Shown: piece after piece, positions 31,502 to 40,317 of the stretch | Layout of the letters: the number at the start of each line of letters is the position of its first letter | Numbering within the stretch: the first letter of the stretch is position 1 | Origin: Acidobacteriota bacterium | GTDB taxonomy: Bacteria; Acidobacteriota; Vicinamibacteria; Vicinamibacterales; SCN-69-37 | Direction of reading: 5' to 3' | DNA: 64,000 bases | Assembly (NCBI GenBank): GCA_947467605.1 | Contig: CANIII010000020.1 | Location: forward strand, 30,406-94,405 | Notes under the pieces: model-generated | What the model was told of the DNA's origin: nothing | Seen by the model: only the letters and a program-made list of their open reading frames with translations | Database searches by the model: none | Position numbers and translations under genes: made by a program

Positions 31502-32518
31502 CTACTTGATCCGGCTGGACGTTTCCGCCAGCTTGTAGTCGATGTAGTCGGTCGTCACGCGCAGATCGAACTGACCAATCGCCACCATCATCGAGATAAA
31601 CATGTTGATGTTCTTTGGCAGCCACACGTCCGGCACCGGATTGGCGGTGGACGACGGGACGCCGAGGAATGGCTGCCCCATCTGCATCGTGGCCTTCACG
31701 TCATTCAGCCGCACGAAGCGCGCGCCCGGCAGAAAGTCGAGATTCACGTTGTCGAAGATGTACTTCACGATCTGATTCGTCTTCGGCTCGACCCACAGCG
31801 TGACCATCGACACCTTGTTGGCCGCCGTCTCGATCGCCGCGCTCATCTGTCGGTCCTTGTCGACGCGCTCACCGCGCTGGACGCGACCGCGATTGCGGTC
31901 GGCATCTGCGGAGAACAGCTTCGCCGGGTAGTACTCGATCTTGAGCATCTCGTGGCCATCGAGCTGCTCTTTGCCGACCAGCGCGTACTTGCCTTCTTCA
32001 AATTTAAACTTCAGGAAGTAGGCAGACGACACAAACTGCGGATCGCGCGTCTGGGCAATCAGGCTGTCGACCGTGGCTGGCGCCTCGGGTTCCGGGGGGG
32101 CATCGACCGGCGCGGGCTTGCCCGCCTGGGCCGCTTTCTCACGCTCGAGTTGCCGCTTGTCTCGCTCCCGCTCGCGACGAATGTACGTGTCTTCGTACTT
32201 CTTCCGGTCCGCGTCGTTGATGGCGACGCCATTGACGTTGAGCGGACTCCGCACGAAGAAGCCGTCACGCAGAAACCAGGTGTACTCGCGCTTCTCACCC
32301 CAGACGGGGAGCTGACCCGGGCCGCGAATCTCGACCACATCTTTCTGCGTGAGGATGTATTGCTGAAGCTTCTTCCAGTTGTCGTCGCGACGCGCGAGCA
32401 CCTTCTTCATGAAGGCGTCGAGATCAGTCTGGGCGACGAGCGGCACCGGTCGAAGCGCACCGGTGGCCAGCACCAGCAGCGCGACCGCGGCGGAAAACAG
32501 AGACAGCTTGGACTTCAA
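31502..32518 (-). CDS. Secreted hypothetical protein
   Basis: Signal peptide, full ORF, stop adjacent to downstream gene start. Confidence 0.6.
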   Translation of the reverse strand: MKSKLSLFSAAVALLVLATGALRPVPLVAQTDLDAFMKKVLARRDDNWKKLQQYILTQKDVVEIRGPGQLPVWGEKREYTWFLRDGFFVRSPLNVNGVAINDADRKKYEDTYIRRERERDKRQLEREKAAQAGKPAPVDAPPEPEAPATVDSLIAQTRDPQFVSSAYFLKFKFEEGKYALVGKEQLDGHEMLKIEYYPAKLFSADADRNRGRVQRGERVDKDRQMSAAIETAANKVSMVTLWVEPKTNQIVKYIFDNVNLDFLPGARFVRLNDVKATMQMGQPFLGVPSSTANPVPDVWLPKNINMFISMMVAIGQFDLRVTTDYIDYKLAETSSRIK

Positions 32519-32600
32519 AGGACGTTCCTCCAGAGGCAGGCGAATGTATCAGACGCGATTCTGCGCGGGATAGTTGCGAGGGACCGCTATCCTTATTTCA

Positions 32601-34295
32601 GTGCATTCACTCCCGCTCCTGACCACTGTCGCCGTCGCTCTGGCCTACGCGTTGGTGGGTGGCATTCTGGCGCGGCGAGTCGGCCTGCCCACGATTGTCG
32701 GCTATCTCGTCGCCGGCGTGGCGCTGGGCCCCTTCAGCCCCGGATTCACCGGCGACAGCCAGACCATCACCGAACTGGCCGAACTGGGCGTGATCCTCCT
32801 GATGTTCGGTGTCGGGCTCCACTTCTCACTGACGGACCTGTGGCAGGTGCGCAACCTTGCCGTGCCTGGTGCACTCAGCCAGATGGCGGTGATCTCGGTC
32901 GCGGGCTATTTCATCGCCTCTGCCTGGGGATGGTCGGTAGGCGGTGCCTGGCTCTTCGGCATCGCAGCCTCGGTCGCCAGCACGGTTGTTCTGATGCGCG
33001 GGCTGATGGACGAAGGACAGCTCCATTCCCCTGCCGGCCGCGCCGCCGTCGGCTGGTCTGTCGTTGAAGACCTCGCCACTGTGGCCGTGCTCGTCATCCT
33101 GCCGGCGATTGCCGGACAGGGAGGACAGTCTGGATGGCAGCCCGTGCTCATGGCCGCGGCGAAGGCCGTGGCCTTTCTCGCCATCATGTTTCTCGCCGGC
33201 ACACGCGTGATCCCGTTCGTGCTCGATCGCGTCGCCTTTACGCGATCGCGCGAGCTGTTCGTTCTGGTCGCGCTCACACTCGCGATCGGCACCGCGCTGG
33301 CCGCCGCCGCCCTCTTCGGCGTCTCACTCGCGCTGGGCGCCTTCATCGCCGGGATCGTCGTCAGTGAATCGCCGTTCAGTCATCAGGTCAGCGCTGACCT
33401 CCTGCCATTCCGCGAAGCGTTTGCTGTGTTGTTCTTTGTCTCGGTCGGCATGCTGGTGAACCCGTCCTACCTCGCGGCTCACTGGACACAAGTGCTCGTG
33501 CTCTCCCTCTTTATCGTCGCCGGCAAGGCGCTGCTCACGGCGGTGACCGTGTTCGTGATGCCACATCCGGTGCACACCGCGCTCGTGCTCGCGGCCGGAC
33601 GCAGTCAGATTGGCGAGTTCTCGTTCATCATCGGCCAGGCCGGCCTCGGTCTTGGATGGATCTCGACTGAGCAGTACTCGCTGATTCTCGCTGGTGCAAT
33701 CGTGTCGATCACGGTGAACCCGCTGATGTTTCTGTTGATCGGTCCGTCCGAGCGTTGGCTGCGGTCATTTCCATCGTTGTGGAAAGTGCTTGATCGACAC
33801 GGCATCGCGCCGCCGTTGCCGGCATCGATGCGTGATCACGTGGTGATCGTCGGCAGTGGGCGTGTGGGCCGCCATCTGGCCGCGACGCTTGGGGAGCAGA
33901 ATGTGGCTCGGCTGGTCGTTGAGTCGAATCCCCACGTGCTCAGAAAACTGCAGGCGCTGCATGTGCCCGTGCTGTACGGCGATGCCGCCAACTCGGAAAT
34001 TCTGCAGCACGCCGCACTGCCGCATGCGCGCTCACTCGTCATCACGGTGCCGGACGACGCGTCGGCCGTGGCGATGGTGAAAGCCGCGCGTGAGCTGGCG
34101 CCGAACCTGCGAATCCTGGCGCGCGCCTCCAGCTGGCACGGCGGGCGACAACTGCTTGATGCGGGCGTGCAACACATCGTGCGACCGGAACTCGAGGGCG
34201 GCGTCGAGATGGTGCGACAGACGTTGATCGCTCTCGAGTTTGATGGCGAGGAAGCGCAGGAATTGGCGAACGCGGTTCGAGGGTCGGAAGCGTAA
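32601..34295 (+). CDS. Monovalent cation:proton antiporter-2 (KefB/YbaL-like) with TrkA-N domain
   Basis: Multi-TM antiporter region plus VVIVGSGRVGRHLAATLGEQNV Rossmann motif. Confidence 0.92.
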   Translation: MHSLPLLTTVAVALAYALVGGILARRVGLPTIVGYLVAGVALGPFSPGFTGDSQTITELAELGVILLMFGVGLHFSLTDLWQVRNLAVPGALSQMAVISVAGYFIASAWGWSVGGAWLFGIAASVASTVVLMRGLMDEGQLHSPAGRAAVGWSVVEDLATVAVLVILPAIAGQGGQSGWQPVLMAAAKAVAFLAIMFLAGTRVIPFVLDRVAFTRSRELFVLVALTLAIGTALAAAALFGVSLALGAFIAGIVVSESPFSHQVSADLLPFREAFAVLFFVSVGMLVNPSYLAAHWTQVLVLSLFIVAGKALLTAVTVFVMPHPVHTALVLAAGRSQIGEFSFIIGQAGLGLGWISTEQYSLILAGAIVSITVNPLMFLLIGPSERWLRSFPSLWKVLDRHGIAPPLPASMRDHVVIVGSGRVGRHLAATLGEQNVARLVVESNPHVLRKLQALHVPVLYGDAANSEILQHAALPHARSLVITVPDDASAVAMVKAARELAPNLRILARASSWHGGRQLLDAGVQHIVRPELEGGVEMVRQTLIALEFDGEEAQELANAVRGSEA

Positions 34296-34315
34296 CGGAG
34301 GGACTCAGGCGGGAT

Positions 34316-34345
34316 GGAGGGGCGGACCTAAAGGTCCTGCCCTCC
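34316..34345. repeat. Intergenic hairpin with GGACCT-AA-AGGTCC core
   Basis: GGAGGGGCGGACCT-AA-AGGTCCTGCCCTCC with one bulge. Confidence 0.65.
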
Positions 34346-34364
34346 GTCCAGTCAGCGGCACCTG

Positions 34365-35561
34365 TCAGCGCTTCGCCGCCCCAAACAGACTGATCAACAC
34401 ATCGCGCAGGTGCGTGCGCCAGGTTTGTGTGGCGTGGCCCTCTGGGACTTCTTTGAAGTCGACGATGTGGCCGCGGTCGGCGGCGGTGAGTTGAGCCCCA
34501 CGCGCGGCGGCGAGGTTGAGCGCGTCGTAGTGGGCCGCGATGATCGACAGATGCAGCTGTCGGCGGCCGTGCTCGGGAATCGCGTGAATGTCTGCGGCAT
34601 CCAGCGCCGGAATCAGCAGGCCGAGACGATTGAACAACGGTGAGGAGACCACCGTGTCGAGTGCGCCTCTAGCTCCGGCCGACATGCCGATGATGGCGCG
34701 CTGGTCTGCATCTTTCGTCAGGCTGTAGCGCGATGACATCCACGGCAGGAGCTCGTCGGTGACAAATGTGCGCACAGCTGAACCGCGTCGGTAGTCGTCG
34801 ACGCGCGACTTCGGGTCAACGAACACGGCCACAACGGGAGGAATCGCCTTGTGTGCGATCAACCAGTCGAGCACGCGCGGCGCCTCGCCCGTGTTCACCA
34901 TCAACGCGCCGTCGTGAAAGACGACGATTGGATAGGCGCCACCGCCGTGATAGCCGGTCGGCGTGTAGGTGATCACGCGGCGAGGGCCTCCGAGGATTCG
35001 ACTGTCGACTAACGTCTCGACAACATTGCCGGCAGGCTGAGACTGGGGATCGATGAATTCCTGCGGCGGCACGTAGCCAGGCATCACGATTTCGGATCCA
35101 GGTCCGCCCGCGCGCTGCACTTTACGGGGATTGTAGGGATCGATGCGGTAGTCGCCAGCGCCGTACGCAATCAGGTACTCGATGCGCGCGTAGGGTTCGA
35201 CCTTGGTCTCGAGCGAGTACCAATCCGTGCCCACGATGCGCGTCATCTTCCCGCTGTTGAAATCAAAGGTGCCATCGGCGCGCTCGCCCCAGCCGGTGAC
35301 GTCCGACACAATGCGCGGCACATTCTTCGCGTCGGCCTTTGCGAGAAACGTCAGCGTCGGCAGACCGCGACGAGGCTGATCGCCGACAATCGGTGACGTG
35401 CGCGTGCCCGCCTCGATCTTTCGCACAGCATCCTGCAATGAACTGGGCGCACTGGCCTTCTCCGGCGAGCTCGGCGCGCGCAGCGGCGACACGACGTATC
35501 CGATCAGGAAGAAGGCCGCCACCACAGCGCCGACGAAGACAAAGCCGCGGTAGCGCATCAC
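34365..35561 (-). CDS. Alpha/beta hydrolase, putative esterase (enterochelin-esterase-like)
   Basis: YPIVVFHDGALMVN, IIGMSAGARGALDTV nucleophile elbow, C-terminal His region. Confidence 0.85.
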   Translation of the reverse strand: MMRYRGFVFVGAVVAAFFLIGYVVSPLRAPSSPEKASAPSSLQDAVRKIEAGTRTSPIVGDQPRRGLPTLTFLAKADAKNVPRIVSDVTGWGERADGTFDFNSGKMTRIVGTDWYSLETKVEPYARIEYLIAYGAGDYRIDPYNPRKVQRAGGPGSEIVMPGYVPPQEFIDPQSQPAGNVVETLVDSRILGGPRRVITYTPTGYHGGGAYPIVVFHDGALMVNTGEAPRVLDWLIAHKAIPPVVAVFVDPKSRVDDYRRGSAVRTFVTDELLPWMSSRYSLTKDADQRAIIGMSAGARGALDTVVSSPLFNRLGLLIPALDAADIHAIPEHGRRQLHLSIIAAHYDALNLAAARGAQLTAADRGHIVDFKEVPEGHATQTWRTHLRDVLISLFGAAKR

Positions 35562-35648
35562 GTGGACATTTTACGTTCCGGGGCCCAAAAACCTTCGTTT
35601 CGGGCCCAGTAAGGTGGGAAAACCCCGAAAATGAGACAATAAGCGCTG

Positions 35649-36932
35649 ATGTTGTCCATGGTGGCCATCCTTGTGGCCTTCGGGCTGTCAGGCGCCCCTA
35701 CGCTCTCCCAGCAACCGGTTGCCGCGGATGCCGCTGTGCATTCGACAATTGGGTCCGCCGGGTTCAAAGCGGCCGCCGACGCCCTCGATCGTGACTTCGA
35801 CCGGCACGTCGCCGAGACCATTCGGCTGACGGAGATCCCGTCGCCCCCGTTTGGCGAAGCCGAGCGGGGCAAGGCGTACCTGCAACTCCTCAAAGAACAC
35901 GGCCTGACTGACGTTGAAACGGACGCCGTCGGCAATGTGATGGGTCTGCGACGAGGCACGGGTGGCGGCCCGCTCATCGCGATTGCCGCACATCTCGACA
36001 CCGTCTTCCCCGTCGGTACCAACGTGAAGGTGCGGCGTGAAGGCACGAAGCTCCACGCGCCGGACGTGGGCGACGATTCGCGATCACTCGCGGTGCTGCT
36101 CGCGATCATTCGCGCGATGGACGCCGCGAAGATTCAGACGAAGGCCGACATTCTCTTTGTCGGTGACGTCGGCGAAGAGGGCTCCGGCGATTTGCGCGGG
36201 ATGAAGCAGCTCTTCAACACCGGAAGATACAAGGGCCGCATCACCGCGTTCATCTCGGCCGACGGCACGAACCCTGGCAGCCGCATCGTGACCGGTGCGG
36301 TCGGCAGCAAACGCTATCGCGTCACGTTCACGGGCCCGGGCGGCCACAGCTACACCGACTTCGGCATTGTGAGCCCAGCCTTTGCGATGGCGAACGCGAT
36401 GACAAAGTTCGGTGCGTTGAAAGTACCGACATCACCCAAGACCACGTTCAGTGTGGGTGTCGTCGGCGGCGGCACCTCCGTGAATTCGATTCCCTTCGAA
36501 ACCTGGATGGACATCGACATGCGCTCGGAATCGCGCGTGGAACTCGACTCGATCGACGCCGCGTTCAAGGCCCTCGTCGCGGAAGCCGTCGTGGAAGAAA
36601 ATGCCGCACGCTCAACGACCAAGGGACGGATCACCGTCGACGTGAAACTCACAGGCGATCGTCCGTCAGGTCAAACGGCCGCCTCGCAATCCATCGTTCA
36701 GATCGCCGCCGCGTCCGTCCGTGCCTTTGGACTGACACCGGCGTTTTCGTTCAACAGCACCGACTCCAACATCCCCATCAGTCTGGGCATACCGGCGATC
36801 ACGCTCGACGCCGGTGGTGCGAGCGATCGCAACCACGCGCTGGACGAATGGATTGATGTGGAGAAGACGTCGAGCCTGCGCGGCATGCAGATCATGCTGG
36901 CCACGCTGCTCACACTTGCAGGGATGCAGTAA
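35649..36932 (+). CDS. M20/M25/M40 family metallopeptidase (PepT-like)
   Basis: IAAHLDTVFP, VGDVGEEGSGDLRGMK, FTGPGGHSYTDFG. Confidence 0.92.
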   Translation: MLSMVAILVAFGLSGAPTLSQQPVAADAAVHSTIGSAGFKAAADALDRDFDRHVAETIRLTEIPSPPFGEAERGKAYLQLLKEHGLTDVETDAVGNVMGLRRGTGGGPLIAIAAHLDTVFPVGTNVKVRREGTKLHAPDVGDDSRSLAVLLAIIRAMDAAKIQTKADILFVGDVGEEGSGDLRGMKQLFNTGRYKGRITAFISADGTNPGSRIVTGAVGSKRYRVTFTGPGGHSYTDFGIVSPAFAMANAMTKFGALKVPTSPKTTFSVGVVGGGTSVNSIPFETWMDIDMRSESRVELDSIDAAFKALVAEAVVEENAARSTTKGRITVDVKLTGDRPSGQTAASQSIVQIAAASVRAFGLTPAFSFNSTDSNIPISLGIPAITLDAGGASDRNHALDEWIDVEKTSSLRGMQIMLATLLTLAGMQ

Positions 36933-36934
36933 GT

Positions 36935-37294
36935 ATGTCGACGACGCTACCGCCTACCATCGCTCAGCATTTCGACGGCCGCGGCAAGGACGTGCGGGCC
37001 ACCTACGATCGCATTCTCGCCATCGCGCGAGAGTGGGGCGACGTCAAGCCCGAAGCCCGAAAGGCCTCGATCCACCTGCTCCGGGTCGCGGTATCCTTCG
37101 GGACGATTTCGCCGCGCAAGGACGTCCTCGTCCTCACGTTCAAGTCGACCTCCGACATTCGCAGCCCGCGCATCACCAAGCACGACCAGGCGGCCAGCGG
37201 ACACTGGACACTCGAAGTGCGACTGAACAACGCCAAAGAAGTGGACCACGAGCTGCAGCAGTGGCTCCGGGCCAGTTACGCGTTGGCGACCTAA
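36935..37294 (+). CDS. DUF5655-like protein
   Basis: KASIHLLRVAVSFGTISPRKDVLVLTFKS...WTLEVRLNNAKEVDHELQQWLRASYAL. Confidence 0.65.
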   Translation: MSTTLPPTIAQHFDGRGKDVRATYDRILAIAREWGDVKPEARKASIHLLRVAVSFGTISPRKDVLVLTFKSTSDIRSPRITKHDQAASGHWTLEVRLNNAKEVDHELQQWLRASYALAT

Positions 37295-38409
37295 AGCAGC
37301 AACGCTTCCACACGGTGCGCATGCACCATGTCTTCGTCATCGGACCACCTGAAGATCGTGAACCGCCCGTCCTGTGATGCCACAAGTGCGGTGGCATCGC
37401 GCTGATCGTGCACAAACTGCACCGCCGAGAGATGGCGCGTGCCGCCGAACTGTCCTGGCGCGACGATCGTATGCTCACTACCTTCGATCGGCTCGGTGAC
37501 CACAATCCGCTCCACCGACGCACTGCCTTTGCGGCGCGTGATCTTCACACCGAATGCGAGGACGTCGTAGGCGTCATTCATCACCATCGCACCATCGACC
37601 GCAGTCAGACCGGCCACACCTTCAACGGCATGACGCATGTCGTCGACCGCTTCGGACGTGGCCGCCGTGACGCCCTGTGAACGAATGAGATGGCTGAGTG
37701 CGGTGAACGGCGGATTGAGCGCATAGGTCATCGGCGTGATGACCGAGAGCAGCCATTCATCGGATCCGGACGGTGTCACGAGCAACGCGCCGCCGCGACC
37801 GTGGCTGCGCATCGAGGCGGCGAGCTGCACGAGCACGTTGATGCCGTCGGTGCCAGCAGCCGGCCCAATGGGATGGCCGAAGCCCAGCAGTGACTGCAGC
37901 ACACCGGGGCACTCGGGAATCTGGGCGGTGCGTTCGTCAACGAACTTGATGTGATCGCCCTCGAGGACGGCGACGTTGACGAACTTCCCCATCAACTGGC
38001 TGCGCTCTTTCACGACAAGCAGGCCTGACATCACGACTTCGATCACGAAGCAGTGCGGTGGCAGGTCGCGCGTCGTGCCCCAGACGCAGAGCTCGCCGTC
38101 AATGGGCCAGACGCCGAGGTGGATCCCGGGGCGCTCGACAGCCGGCGCGAGTTTGGCGAGCGCCGCTGCACTCGGCGGCAGCGCGTGCCCGAACAGCAGC
38201 GGGCCGCCCGTGTGGTCTGGCGACACGTACGCGAGCGAAATCTTCGGCGTGACGCCTTCTTCGCGACGCAGACTGGCCCAGAAGGCGGCGTCGATCAACG
38301 TCTCGATCACCGCCGCGTCCGGCGCCTTCATGCCGGACGGATAGTTGGCGAAGTGCGCTGCCATGCGCGGCGCAATTGCTCGGGCTGCTGGATATGCAGG
38401 TTCTGCCAC
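37291..38409 (-). CDS. Diadenylate-cyclase-like sensor protein (DisA_N/DACNV-type)
   Basis: DAC-like DGAMVM at 37581-37596 and GTRHLSA near 37423-37443; GTG start directly after the ATPase stop. Confidence 0.65.
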   Translation of the reverse strand: MAEPAYPAARAIAPRMAAHFANYPSGMKAPDAAVIETLIDAAFWASLRREEGVTPKISLAYVSPDHTGGPLLFGHALPPSAAALAKLAPAVERPGIHLGVWPIDGELCVWGTTRDLPPHCFVIEVVMSGLLVVKERSQLMGKFVNVAVLEGDHIKFVDERTAQIPECPGVLQSLLGFGHPIGPAAGTDGINVLVQLAASMRSHGRGGALLVTPSGSDEWLLSVITPMTYALNPPFTALSHLIRSQGVTAATSEAVDDMRHAVEGVAGLTAVDGAMVMNDAYDVLAFGVKITRRKGSASVERIVVTEPIEGSEHTIVAPGQFGGTRHLSAVQFVHDQRDATALVASQDGRFTIFRWSDDEDMVHAHRVEALLL

Positions 38410-39564
38410 TTAGAACGTCCTTCTCGCGATCCATTCACGATACAGCGAGTCGGTGAGCATGTAGCGTGGCCCATCGCGCATGACGATGTCTTCGCGCACG
38501 AGGGCGGCAATTGACGACTGCACGCTCGACGCGCCGGCGAGGCGATGGCGTTGACGCACGTCGGCTGACAAGAGCTCGCGGCCCTGCTCAAGCACGAGTG
38601 CGCGCAGCACGCCGCGCTGCGCGAGCGTGAGTCGCTGCCACTGCTCTTCGAAGACCGTCGCCTGCTGGCGCATCATGCGTGTCAGTGTGGTGTGCAGGTC
38701 TTCGAGCCCCACTGTTTTCCGGCCCGCCGCCCGAACGTCGTCCCACGTCTCGTGTGCGAGTCGTTGCACGTCGTAGGGCACGTTGTCGGCGAGGTCGACG
38801 AGCGCAGCGCCGAGGCCCGCTTCGGCGCGCAGGCCGGTCTTCGTGAATCGCGCCTCAAGCCAGGTGGCGAATTCGTCGGGGTCGATCTTCTGCAGACGCA
38901 TCACCGGACCGGCTTTGTAAAACGGCCGGCGCGAGCTGATCATGCGCTCCATCAGCGACGGCTCGGATCCGGCGAAGACGTAGCCGACGTCGCGTTGCTG
39001 CTGCACGGCGGCGCGGAGTGCCTCTTCGACAGCGTTGCCGCCATCAAACGACGCAATCGTTTGAAACTCATCGAGCGCGATGGCCATCGGTCGCTTGCGC
39101 GCCGCCGCGATCCGACCGGGCAGCGCAAAGACTTCGGCGGCGAGGCGTTCGACATCGCGCGATGACCGTACGGCCGGGAACGACAACGACACCGCCGAGG
39201 TGCCCGGGCCCGAGGCGTCGATCGTCACTTCTGGATGAAACGTGCGCATCAAGTCGGCCGCCCACTGTCGTAGCCGGCTGACCGGCGTGTCGGCGGCGAG
39301 CAGCGTCTGCGCGTAGGCCTCGAGGAAGCCAACATAGGAGCTCGAGCCGGCCACGGTCACCGACACGGTCAGGACCCGTTCCTTTGCGAGTGCGTCGAGC
39401 GTGCGCCGGATCAGCGACGACTTGCCGTAGCGGCGCGGCGAGATGAGAAACACCTTTTGGCCGGCCCGAAGGTCAGTCGTGAGGCGATGGTATTCCTCGT
39501 CGCGATCGGCAAACGCGCCGGCCGCGACAATTTCTCCGTAGACGAAAGGGTTGTCGGCTGCCAT
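38410..39564 (-). CDS. AAA/archaeal-type (MNS/STAND-like) P-loop ATPase
   Basis: FADRDEEYHRL, Walker A SPRRYGKSSLIRR, Walker B MAIALDEFQ, C-terminal winged-helix-like region. Confidence 0.85.
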   Translation of the reverse strand: MAADNPFVYGEIVAAGAFADRDEEYHRLTTDLRAGQKVFLISPRRYGKSSLIRRTLDALAKERVLTVSVTVAGSSSYVGFLEAYAQTLLAADTPVSRLRQWAADLMRTFHPEVTIDASGPGTSAVSLSFPAVRSSRDVERLAAEVFALPGRIAAARKRPMAIALDEFQTIASFDGGNAVEEALRAAVQQQRDVGYVFAGSEPSLMERMISSRRPFYKAGPVMRLQKIDPDEFATWLEARFTKTGLRAEAGLGAALVDLADNVPYDVQRLAHETWDDVRAAGRKTVGLEDLHTTLTRMMRQQATVFEEQWQRLTLAQRGVLRALVLEQGRELLSADVRQRHRLAGASSVQSSIAALVREDIVMRDGPRYMLTDSLYREWIARRTF

Positions 39565-39604
39565 TACCGTGAATGCCGTAATGATTACCCTGAATGACAT
39601 AATG
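39563..39604. repeat. Tandem 21-bp repeat (18/21 identity) at divergent promoter junction
   Basis: ATTACCGTGAATGCCGTAATG | ATTACCCTGAATGACATAATG. Confidence 0.9.
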
Positions 39605-40102
39605 GCGCAAGTGCTTCGGCAGTTCTTCGAACAGCAGTTGGCCCACGCGCTCTCCTGGGGCGCGACCGCCGGCTACACGGTCTACCTTCTCCTCGGCACG
39701 GTCCGGGGGTTCACGCTCATCCCGTCCACCACCCTGGTGCTCGCGGCCCTGCCGTTCTTTCCGCCCGGTCCCCTGCTGGCCGCCACCATCGCCGGCATCG
39801 TCATCTCATCGTCGAGTATCTACTTCTTCTCGTCAGCCCTGCGCCTTGATGAGCGGCTGGCCAAGAAGCATCCGACGCAGATCGCTCGCATCACGGATCT
39901 GATCAATCGGTACGAGTTGCCGATCATCATCGGCTGGAGCTTCTTCCCGCTCGCGCCCACGGATCTGATTTGCTACGTGTGCGGGATGCTCCGCGTCCGG
40001 TTCTGGAAGTTCCTGATCGGCGTCACGATCGGCGAGGGCGCCATCTGCGCCATCTACATCTACGGCGGGGACCAAATTCTGCGCTGGGTGGGAATTCGCT
40101 GA
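39602..40102 (+). CDS. DedA/VTT-domain membrane protein
   Basis: IPSTTLVLAALPFFPPGPLLAATIAG, GWSFFPLAPTDLICYVCGMLRVRFWKFLIGVTIGE; alternative in-frame start 39581. Confidence 0.8.
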   Translation: MAQVLRQFFEQQLAHALSWGATAGYTVYLLLGTVRGFTLIPSTTLVLAALPFFPPGPLLAATIAGIVISSSSIYFFSSALRLDERLAKKHPTQIARITDLINRYELPIIIGWSFFPLAPTDLICYVCGMLRVRFWKFLIGVTIGEGAICAIYIYGGDQILRWVGIR

Positions 40103-40209
40103 ACCACCTCGGGAATTGCCGCAGCAAGTCGATTCTGGCGCGGCCTGCCGGTCGCGTCCTGTGCTGTTCCGGATAGTCGCACCGGCACGTGTGTTGCACT
40201 CTCGGACCC

Positions 40210-40317
40210 ATGATGGGCGCGCGGACTTCGATGATGCTCTGGGCAATCGCCATCCTGATCGGCGGGGGCATCGTCATCGTGCTCGTCGCCCGATCGGAGC
40301 CGTTATGCGCCGTGTAG
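40210..40317 (+). CDS. Putative 35-aa single-TM small protein overlapping next CDS start
   Basis: MMGARTSMMLWAIAILIGGGIVIVLVARSEPLCAV*, 13-nt overlap with ATG at 40305. Confidence 0.4.
   Translation: MMGARTSMMLWAIAILIGGGIVIVLVARSEPLCAV

Noticed and set aside
31454-33067. 537-aa plus-strand ORF
   Set aside because: Spans antisense of a secreted protein gene and an out-of-frame part of the KefB-like antiporter; Arg/His-rich shadow translation.
37291-38409. Annotation as an active c-di-AMP synthase
   Set aside because: DGA is retained but RHR is altered to RHL and the N-terminal region is unlike canonical DisA/CdaA; activity cannot be claimed from sequence.
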